Assembly: GCA_026120185.1 (NCBI GenBank)
Contig: JANUWF010001497.1
Span: forward strand, 1,476,501 to 1,540,500
DNA from: Voacanga thouarsii
Taxonomy: Eukaryota; Streptophyta; Magnoliopsida; Gentianales; Apocynaceae
Length of the DNA: 64,000 nucleotides
Reading direction: 5' to 3'
This document shows positions 55,959 to 64,000 of the stretch, in pieces (positions within the stretch are counted from its first letter, which is position 1; each line of letters begins with the position of its first letter). The notes under the pieces are model-generated. The model saw nothing but the letters and a program-made list of their open reading frames with translations. It was not told the DNA's origin and ran no database searches. Position numbers and translations under genes: made by a program.

Positions 55959-57490
55959 TGATAGGGCCTAAATTAGTCATGCTTTTCCTAATTATTTGAG
56001 GTTCTTTTATGATAAATTTTATTCAATAACTAGTCATATTCCTTCATATTTGAGATTTTACCCTTGGAAAGGTACTTTGTTCATTATTATAGATTTTTGG
56101 AGTAAAACGAAGCAAAAACGTCGCAAAACAGAATAGAGGCGGCGCCAGCCAGGACAGAGGAACTGGCGCTGGCCATATGCTGATGACATGAACTTCGAGA
56201 CGACGAAAAATTGTTAAACCAAGACCGGAACAAAATGGAACCGGCACCGGCTCCAATAGCTAAGGCAGCACCGGCTGCACTCTGGACAACATTGTGCGAA
56301 ATTCGAAAAAAATAGAAGAACGACTAGAAAAACAGAACACAATCGGCGCCGACTCCAAGAGCCAAAGCAGCGCCGACTGTGCTCTAAGGAAAAGGCGGGA
56401 TTGTAATTTTTCTACGTGGTTTTTGGTAATCTATGGAGTTTTAGTATCTTCCAACTTCTACTCGACCAAGAACATTACACCAACGAGTTTAGACATTTCC
56501 CAAGCCTATAAAAAGACGGAAAACACAAGGAAAAAGGGGAGAATTCATTGATCACCATAGAAAATCACTCAAATAAAATGAGGAATTCTTCAATTCAAAG
56601 AGGGTTGTGTAAGAAGGTCTTCAAAGGAAGAAGAAGAAGGCTTGTCTATGAGTGCTTTCTTTTACTTTGTTTTCTTTTTCTTGAACAATGATGTATTAAT
56701 TATTTTATTGTAATTCGACATTGTTTTAAGTATTCATGACTTTTAGAGTTATTTGATCTTTTGATTAATTGATTGTTCTTCTTGGTATTTAATTACTTGG
56801 GCATATTACGAAGTTAATTGATTATTTCTTTTCATTAGCTTGCTAGACCAAAGTGGTTGCAATTGATTAATTTCATATTTATTGGCTATTAATTTGCTAG
56901 ACCAAAGAGGTTAATTGCTGATGATTAAGTAATTAAAAGTTAATTGATGTCTGTTAGACCAAGGATTCATTGATTAATTTCATATTTTAAGTTTTCCAGG
57001 AATGGAAATTCAATCAAATGATTGTGTTTAATGCATCTTTTGGGTAAGACTGGTTAAGACAGGCATGTGATGCTAAGTTATCTAGAAGATAGGGATTCAT
57101 GGATTGGAAAAGAAGTGAGTCTACTTTAATCATTCATGATGCCAAGAGAATGATTAGTTATGATAATGATTAGGTACTTTAAGATCATGTTTGTCGAAAT
57201 AATGGCTTGAGTTACATAATTTTCCATCCTTGACATGTATATATTTTTATTTTATTTTATTTTTCTTTTTATTTTATTTTTTCACTTTGTTGAGTCGATT
57301 AAATAATGAAAGAAAAGTGATTAATACATACTTGTTTCTTGAGGATCAACACTTATTTGAACCCTATGCTATGTTAATGATGAGTACGCTTGCTCATATG
57401 TGTAATTTTGGGTTTAACGTTTTAATGTAAATTTGATTGGGAATGTACTTAGTTTTTATATGATTTTTATACGCAAATTCATATGCATCA
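55959..57490 (+). mobile_element. Gy3 5' LTR
   Basis: TGATAGGGCCTAAATTAG to CATATGCATCA, 1532 bp. A TATA box TATAAAAA sits at 56507-56514. A GC-rich cluster at 56135-56385 repeats GGCGCCG-type words, including two copies of a ~45-base unit about 100 bases apart (56239, 56339). Confidence 0.92.
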
Positions 57491-57496
57491 AGTTTC

Positions 57497-57514
57497 TGGC
57501 GCCGTTGCTGGGGA
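57497..57514 (+). other. Gy3 primer site for tRNA-Asp
   Basis: TGGCGCCGTTGCTGGGGA; complement of the plant tRNA-Asp 3' end with one mismatch. It is the usual primer of Athila-like elements. Confidence 0.9.
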
Positions 57515-57743
57515 ATAATATCATGAAAGCTTGAATTTTGTTGAATTAACCCTGTAAATATGTAAATATGTATACTTGTTCTTTCCGCAAAAAGATTTTA
57601 TCTTTTGTATCTTGTGTAATATGTGTATACCTTTGTAACCTAACTTACTAACTTTGACTATATCCTCTTGACTAACTTTGTAAGCTTTTCCTTTGGTTGT
57701 AATCATGAATTCCGTATCTAACTCACTTCTATGTTCAGGAGAA

Positions 57744-58450
57744 ATGGCGAATTGGAATCATAGGAAGTCTAATGAGGGACAGTACCTCCATTGCACTCCT
57801 AAGATGACACTCACAGCACCAGAATCAACAGAACTCGAAACCGTAATTGGAAAATTTACTGTTCATGTCATGAGGCATTTCAAGGAAATCGATTCCATAT
57901 TTGAGAAATTCGAAGCAATGATCTGCAACATGGAACGACAAATGTGGTTTTTGACGGACATGGTGATAAAATCTCACGAACTAACCCCAATAGCCAGTGA
58001 GGAAACAGCTGCTGTCACATTGCGAAGTGGAAAAGAATTGCTAGACATTCCAGATGACAACTGGCACTGGTTGGAAGAAGAGAACCGGCGCCGGCTATCT
58101 GGTAAACCTAAAATAGAGCAGCACAGAACCAAATCGGCTCCGGCTGAAGCACTAGAACCGGCGCCGGCTATCCCCTGTACATCTCCCGAAAATCCTACTT
58201 TTCAGCCTGGAATACCATATCCTACTCGATTACACAAAGCACGAGAAGATGCTCAATTCAACAAATTCCTTGAGGTATTTAAATAACTGCACATAAACAT
58301 CCCACTCAGTGAAGCTTTAATTCACATGCCCAAATACGCCAAATTCCTTAAAAGCATGCTCGTCAACAAAAAGCGATTGGAAGAGTTGTCCACAGTGGTC
58401 CTAAACGAAGAATGCTCAACCATATTGCAAGACAAACCGAAATTACCACG
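57744..58450 (+). pseudogene. Gy3 gag remnant, capsid core deleted
   Basis: Start chosen at ATGGCGAATTGGAATC because AGGAGA(A/G)ATGG matches the Gy2 gag start. After about 30 residues it goes straight to ETVIGKFTVHVMRHFKEIDS and EAMICNMERQMWFLTDM, which is the C-terminal coiled coil of Gy2 gag; the core of roughly 300 residues and the zinc motif are absent. Then AAVTLRSGKELLDIP, the Athila-like gag-pro hallmark, a Pro/Ala-rich part encoded by GGCGCCGG words, a stop at 58284, and HINIPLSEALIHMPKYAKFL. Frameshift near 58470. Confidence 0.8.
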
Positions 58451-58996
58451 TAAAAGAAAATTATCCAGGGAGTTTCTCTATCCCCTGTTTAATTGGCACT
58501 CTTAATGTCTGTAATACATTAGTTGACCTAGGTGCTAATATTAATTTGTTGCTATACAAAACATTTAAAAAGCTAGGCCTAGGAGAACCACAGCCCACTA
58601 GGATGAGTATTCAACTCACAGATAGATCTATCAAATATCGTAGGGGTATAATAGGAGATGTGCTAGTAAAAGTTGATAAATTCATATTTCCAATGGATTT
58701 TGTTATTCTTGACATGAAGGAAGACTCCAAAGTCCCTTTCATCTTAGATAGACCTTTCTTAGCTACAACAAAAACATTAATTGATGTTCATGGGGCGAGG
58801 TTGACACAGGGTTGGGGATGAGGAGGTATTCATTCAAATCCACAAGAGCATGCAACTCCCTTTGTCTTCTGATGATTCTTGTTTAAGAGTTAATATTCTT
58901 GACGAACCTATTTTTGAGTTGATACAGGAATCCATTGAGGAGGAATTGATGGAAACGTCAATGGCATATTCAGAGGACTGACACAATAAGGATGGG
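58451..58996 (+). pseudogene. Gy3 protease
   Basis: LVDLGANINLLLYKTFKKLG; the DLGA motif (58524-58535) replaces DTGA, which is normal in the Athila/Tat group. Then RGIIGDVLVKVDKFIFPMDF and VPFILDRPFLATTKTLIDVH. Frameshift near 58815, then VFIQIHKSMQLP and a connector with a stop near 58980. It would process the polyprotein. Confidence 0.85.
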
Positions 58997-59945
58997 ATGA
59001 CGAAGTTGGAAATTGAGAAAAGCAGTTTAGGGAGAATAAAATCATCCATAGAAGACCCGCCTGAATTGGACTTAAAAGACCTGCCCAAGTACTTGGAATA
59101 TGTGTTTTTATCTAAAGAACGTAAATTGCCTGTGATCATTGCCAAAGATCTCAATACAGAACAAAAGACCAAATTGGTAAGTATGTTAGGAAAATATAAG
59201 GGAGTTATTGCTTGAAAAATCACTGATATAAAAGGAATTAGTCCATCCTTTTGCACTCACAAGATTTTGCTGGAAGAAGGTGCAAACCCCGTAGTGCAAT
59301 CCCAACGTAGGTTGAACCCACACATAAGTGAAGTGGTAAAAGGTAAGGTGGTTAAACTCTTAGATTCAGGCATCATTTATCATATTTCTGATAATGTTTG
59401 GGTGAGTCCTACTCAAGTTGTACCAAAGAAGGGAGGAATGACGGTGAGTCCCAATAATAAAAATGAGCTAATCCTTATGAGATTGGTCATAGGTTGGAGG
59501 TTTTGCATAGATTATAGGATGCTAAACAAAACCACTAGGAAAGATCACTTCCATTTCCCTTTCATTGACCAAATGTTGGAACAGTTAGCCGGACATGACT
59601 ATTATTATTTCTTGGATGAATTTTTTGGCTACTTACAAATCCTCATAGCTCCGAAAAACCAAGAAAAAACCACTTTCACGTGTCCATATGGTACTTTTGC
59701 ATATCGTCGGATGCCGTTTGGTCTTTGCAATGGTCTCGAAACATTCCAAATGTGCATAACAGCTATATTTGAAGGACTCGTGGGGGACATCATGGAGGTA
59801 TTTATGGATGATTTTTCAATTTTTAGTGATTCGTTTGATTTGTGTTTATCTAATCTTGAAAAGGTACTAGCACGGGTGAAAAGACTAATCTCATGCTTAA
59901 TTGGGAAAAATATCACTTTATGGTGTAAGAAGGTATTGTGTTGAG
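58997..59945 (+). pseudogene. Gy3 reverse transcriptase
   Basis: Connector to KTKLVSMLGKYKGVIA, a stop at 59213 where the family has Trp, then NPHISEVVKGKVVKLLDSGI, VPKKGG, WRFCIDYRMLNKTTRKDHFH, FLDEFFGYLQI (catalytic Asp), YGTFAYRRMPFGLCNG, and VFMDDFSIFSD (FMDD, about 59800-59830). All three catalytic Asp remain. Frameshift near 59930. Confidence 0.9.
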
Positions 59946-60690
59946 GCATAAAATTTCAAAAAAAAGTATAGAAGTCGATAGAGCAAAAATTGAAGTGATT
60001 GAGAAGCTACCTCCCCCTACTTCAATAAAAGCTATAAGGAGCTTTCTTGGTCATGCAGGTTTCTATTGGAGGTTCATTTTAGACTTCTCAAAAATTTCAA
60101 AACCTCTTACCTTTCTACTTGAAAAGGATGCTGCATTTAATTTTGACGAAAAATGTCTCATAGCATTTACCTTGCTTAAAGAAAAGTTGATTAATTCACC
60201 CATTCTAATTTCACCCAATTAGTTTCTTCCTTTTGAACTAATATATGATGTAAGTGATTTTGCAGTTGGTGCAGAATTGGGACAAAGGCGGAATAAGCAC
60301 TTCCAACCTATATACTATGCGAGCAAGACTTTAACGGATGCACAGGAAAACTACACAACAACGGAGAAAAAATTACTTGCCATAGTGCTTGCCTTTGATA
60401 AATTCCATTTTTATCTTATTTTTTCTAAAGTCATTGTGTATACGGACCATTCGGCCCTGAAGTACCTACTAACCAAACATGATTCCAAACCAAGATTGAT
60501 AAGGTGGGTTCTCTTATTGCAGGAATTTGATTTGGAGATTAGGGATAAAAATAGTGCGGAAAACTTGGCTGTGGATCACTTGTTAAGATTGGATCATTCG
60601 AATTTGGAATCCTTGATAAAAGAGGACATCGATGACACTTTTCCGGATGAGCAACTCTTGCTCATAAAAGGTGAGATTCCAAACACCCTA
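59946..60690 (+). pseudogene. Gy3 RNase H and RT connection
   Basis: IKAIRSFLGHAGFYWRFILD (end of RT), a stop at 60220 (family Trp), then [50 protein letters not shown] and [12 protein letters not shown]. The Asp, Glu, Asp and last Asp of RNase H are all present. A stop at 60691 again replaces Trp before FADFANYL. Confidence 0.88.
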
Positions 60691-61976
60691 TGATTCGCCG
60701 ACTTTGCTAATTACTTGGTTGCAGGAACTACTCTAAAAGATCTCACGATGTAATAAAAGAAGAAATTCCTTTCCGAAGTATGGCATTACTTTTGGAAAGA
60801 CCGATATTTGTTTAAGTATTGTGCAAACCAAATTATTCATAGATGCGTGGACTCTAGGGAAGGAAAGAATATTCTTAGACATTGTCATGAAGGATTTGCT
60901 GGAGACCATTACCAAGCCAACAACACTGCACAAAAGGTGCTGGAGTCTGGATTCTATTAGCCCACGTTATTCAAGGATGCCCACAGGTTTGTTCAAAATT
61001 GTGATAGGTGCCAACGTATAGGTAACATTTCTAAGTCTAGCGAGATGCCGTTACAAAATTTTCAACCTTGCGAAGTATTTGATTGTTGGGGGATAGACTT
61101 TATGGGCCCATTTCCTAGTTCTATGGGAAATAAATATATTTTGGTAGCAGTAGACTACGTTTCTAAGTGGGTGGAAGCCCAAGCCTTACCAACTAATGAT
61201 GCAAGGGTGGTGGTCAAATTTCTAAAAAAACTTTTCACCCGTTTTGGTGTTCCTAAGGTGCTCATTAGTGATAGAGAAACTCATTTTTGCAATATACAAA
61301 TGAAAAAAGTTCTCAAACATCTAGGCGTGAACCATAGACTTGATACCCCATATCACCCCAAACAAGTGGACAAGTAGAAGTGGTCAATCGGGAAATCAAA
61401 AAAATCTTGGAAAAAACTGTGAATCATAGTAGGAAGGATTGGAGTCTAAAATTAGATAACACTCTTTGGGCCTATAGGACAGTTTTTAAGACTCCAATCG
61501 GCACGACTCCCTTTCGATTAGTTTATGGCAAATCATGTCATCTACCTGTTGAGATTGAACGTAAGGCTTATTGGGCGATAAAGCTTGTTAATCTTGATCT
61601 TGAGACAGTACGGAAATCCAGGTTACTCCAACTCGCAGCCTTGGAAGAGTTACGCAAGGATGCTTATGATACTTCAATGCAATATAAAGAAAAAGTCAAA
61701 CAATGGCACGACAAGCATATTACTCAACAGCACAAATTTCAGAAAGGGGATCAAGTGTTATTATTCAATTCTCGATTACGCCTCTTTCCTGGTAAGTTGA
61801 AATCACAATGGTCTGGACCTTACACGGTGAGTTAAATATTTCCTTTTGGAACCCTTGATATCACTCACCACATGGGGCGTACTTTCAAAGTCAATGGCAA
61901 TCGAATGAAATGCTATGTCGATGATGTTCTCCACCAAACGGAGCACGTGGAAATGCTATTGGACACTGTGATATAA
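60691..61976 (+). pseudogene. Gy3 integrase
   Basis: Zinc part in shifted frames: NILRHCHEGFAGDHYQ, then [15 protein letters not shown] (CX2C). Core: [13 protein letters not shown] (Asp), [11 protein letters not shown] (Asp), and [16 protein letters not shown] (Glu, after a one-base shift at about 61366). Then [68 protein letters not shown], and the tail VNGNRMKCYVDD. The DDE residues survive, but the frame is broken. Confidence 0.9.
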
Positions 61977-63708
61977 AATTTCTGGGTTATCGTACTTACT
62001 TTGCTGTTTTTGTACTATTTTTTCTCTTTTGTTTTGGCTTTATTTTCTTTTCTAGTTTTTATGCTTTGGTGTGCTCTTTTGTATTTTTTCTTTTTAGATA
62101 CTTTTCCAATGCCTCATTCTTCAAGCATTCAGCTCTTGTACAGGACATTGCATAATGAATGGGAGTTTGTTTTTCTTATCTCTCCTCCTTTATATTTTTG
62201 GTCCCATGATATGGTTTATTCCTTGTTATATTTATTTGGCCATTGAGGACAATGTCCAATTTAAGTGTTGGGGAGTGATTTGATTGACAATTTTTATATG
62301 CATATACTTTAGCCTTCTTGGAAACATTTTAAGCAAAATTTTCAAAATTTTTTCTGATTTTCTTTGCGATTTCAAACTATATTTTTAATGCATATCTTTA
62401 TGATAGATTATAGAGTATATGTTCTAGATCATTTATGGCTTATGCATGACTTTTTGCATTCCCTTGGATGAAGTAGGTCTTGATTAAATGCTTTGGCATT
62501 GTTCTTAAACCTGTTTTTCTACTAAAATTCATAGAGTATTCTAGAACTTACTTGAATATCTCTCGAGGCGAAATAAGAAAGACAATCATGATTTAACTTA
62601 GGGATGACGATAATAGGCCTTCTTTGGATTGTTTGAGCTTTTCAAGCCTACCTATTGTTATATTGTCCCTAGTGCCTATTTTGAGCCTAAATTGTTGATT
62701 TCTTTCTTTAAAACCCGTCACAACACTTTGTCCATTGCTTGTTTTTGAGAGTTTGAATAATTTTCCAAACATTTATGCTCTTGATGGATGAAAGTATATG
62801 TAAGAGAATGTTGAGAAAGAATACTTAGAGGAAGATCATGACTCGTTACTTTCAGTCATGTATCAATAGTTGTGTTGAGCTGGAAAAAGAAAAGAGAGAT
62901 TGAAAATAAGAGAAGAAAAGAAACAGCTGCTAGAAAAGATGGAAAGAAAGAAATTGAGAAAGAAAAGAAAAGCAGTAGTAAGAGTGAAAAGAAGAGAGAA
63001 AAGAAAGAAAAGAAAATTTTTTGAAAGGAAAAAAGAGACGAAAGATCACAAAAGGGATGGTGACTGAGTTATAAAAGTTAAGTTTATATAAAGTACTTGA
63101 CACCATTGCTGAAAATTTGAGTGATCTTGTGAAAGAAATAGAGAAGAGTTGATGAAAAAAGAAAAAAATGTAGGATTTGCTTGAGTGGAGTTGTACTTGC
63201 TAAATAAGGTTATGGTTTGATTGATTTTTGAAATAGGAGAACAAGAAAAGTTGAAAATTATTGATTTATTTTGTTTATCCTTTTCTTGCGAACTCTCAGC
63301 TTCTTTACTATTTGATTCTTCTATATCCTTCATTTGATAAGCTATATTACAAACCTTTAACCTTACATTACAAGCTTGAAAGTCCTACTTGTCCTAAATA
63401 GAATCATGATTTGTCTCAAATTAGTGGAGAGACTGTATGAAAAGTAAGTCTATGGAATGCACATTCTTTTTAAGCTAAATTCTTTCCAATGGTTTTAGAA
63501 TATTGTGAACTCTTGAGATGGTTCTACTGAGTCATTTATCACTTACACAAGTCTTGCATTTGTTATGAAAGATGTAGTAGCGTGTGTTTTCTGTTCTTAA
63601 ATGAAGAAAGCATTAGAGATATTGTTTTGAAATTGATTGAGTGATTTGAGTAAACCTTGTGTTTTTCCTACTTGTCTTTGATACTTTGTTTGAGGACAAG
63701 CAAAGGGC
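61977..63708 (+). mobile_element. Gy3 3' untranslated region
   Basis: About 1.7 kb without a protein I recognise. A T-rich hydrophobic open frame (62001-62246) looks accidental. At 62244-62275 is GAGGACAATGTCCAATTTAA followed by GTGTTGGGGAG, similar to the true polypurine region at 63690-63724. A purine-rich tract lies at 62880-63040. No env-like gene is seen. Confidence 0.6.
62880..63045 (+). repeat. Purine-rich (GAAA/GAGA) tract
   Basis: About 165 bases almost wholly A and G on the plus strand, made of AAGAAAAG and GAGAAAAG units. Similar tracts occur in the 3' part of Athila-like elements. Confidence 0.75.
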
Positions 63709-63724
63709 TAAGTGTGGGGGAATA
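63709..63724 (+). other. Gy3 polypurine tract
   Basis: CTAAGTGTGGGGGAATA directly before the 3' LTR; the AAGTGTGGGGGA core is typical for Athila-like elements. Confidence 0.9.
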
Positions 63725-64000
63725 TGATAGGGCCTAAATTAGTTATGTTTTTCCTACTTATTTGAGGTTCTTTTGTGATACATTTTATTCAATAACTAGC
63801 TATATTCTTTCATAATTGAGATTTTACCCTTGGAAAGGTACTTTGTTTATTATTGCAGATTTTTGAGGTAAAACAAAGCAAATACAGAATAGAGGCGGCG
63901 CCGGCCAGGACAGAGGAACCGGCGCCGGCCATATGCTAATGACATGAACTTCGAGGCGACGAAAAATTGTTGAACTAAGACCGGAACAGCATGGAATCAG
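63725..64000 (+). mobile_element. Gy3 3' LTR, first 276 bases
   Basis: TGATAGGGCCTAAATTAG, nearly identical to 55959 onward, with GGCGCCGGCC words at 63896-63930. The window ends inside it. Confidence 0.93.

Larger units (their letters stand above)
55959..64000 (+). mobile_element. Gy3: Athila-like Ty3/gypsy element with pol but no gag core
   Basis: 5' LTR 55959-57490, tRNA-Asp primer site, gag remnant, protease, reverse transcriptase, RNase H, integrase, long 3' untranslated part, polypurine tract, and the first 276 bases of the 3' LTR at the window end. Inserted in EPRV sequence; the left target site is ACTCC. It is the best preserved Athila-like copy here, but several stops and frameshifts make it dead. 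Confidence 0.92.

Noticed and set aside
62001..62246. Hydrophobic 81-codon frame after Gy3 integrase
   Set aside because: Low-complexity T-rich 3' untranslated sequence; no env-like feature.
1..64000. Host protein-coding gene, rRNA gene, CRISPR array or bacterial-type operon
   Set aside because: No exon-intron gene structure or conserved host protein was recognised; all coding similarity is to mobile elements or pararetrovirus, and there are no spaced direct repeats.

Overview
This is plant nuclear DNA: an AT-rich heterochromatic stretch with no recognisable host gene. Nearly every base can be assigned to decayed LTR retrotransposons or to an endogenous plant pararetrovirus (Caulimoviridae-like). 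The evidence is plant-type primer sites (initiator-tRNA-Met and tRNA-Asp), Angela/Tork-like and SIRE-like Ty1/copia proteins, Athila-like Ty3/gypsy proteins, and badnavirus-type cysteine boxes. The species cannot be named from the sequence, and no reading frame of normal length is undamaged.

Layout. 1-1518: a copia LTR end and an inverted gypsy LTR fragment. 1519-3072: LTR plus stub of Athila-like element Gy1. 3073-28823: Athila-like element Gy2 (LTR, gag, a second ORF, no pol). Its 5' LTR is split by the inverted copia element C1 (3362-19205) and by an inverted 4.3-kb solo LTR, S3 (19899-24169). C1 carries a solo Athila-like LTR (5028-6555), a 4.3-kb solo LTR S1 (7968-12246), and an opposite-strand SIRE-like copia fragment (about 13340-16450) in place of its gag, protease and start of integrase. 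28824-55958: a shuffled endogenous pararetrovirus (EPRV) locus in both orientations. It is split by copia element C2 (31355-46830), which contains solo LTR L4 (33405-35096) and 4.3-kb solo LTR S2 (39612-43959). 55959-64000: Athila-like element Gy3, inserted in the EPRV and running off the window.

Insertion order is well supported by 5-bp target duplications: AAATC for C2, AACAT for S2, TTAAT for S3, ATAAT for the 5028 solo LTR, GCATC for L4. Older duplications are decayed (C1, S1). Gy2 came before C1 and S3; the EPRV came before C2 and Gy3; C1 and C2 came before their internal guests.

The most unusual content is the EPRV. Its pieces imply the order promoter, primer site, leader, small ORF, movement protein, 79-residue ORF, dUTPase, coat protein with two Cys boxes, protease, reverse transcriptase, RNase H, then an unrecognised ~405-codon coiled-coil ORF. 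The dUTPase keeps recognisable versions of all five family motifs and is joined to its neighbours by short start/stop overlaps. The next most unusual item is a tRNA-like A-box/B-box module present in all three 4.3-kb solo LTRs.
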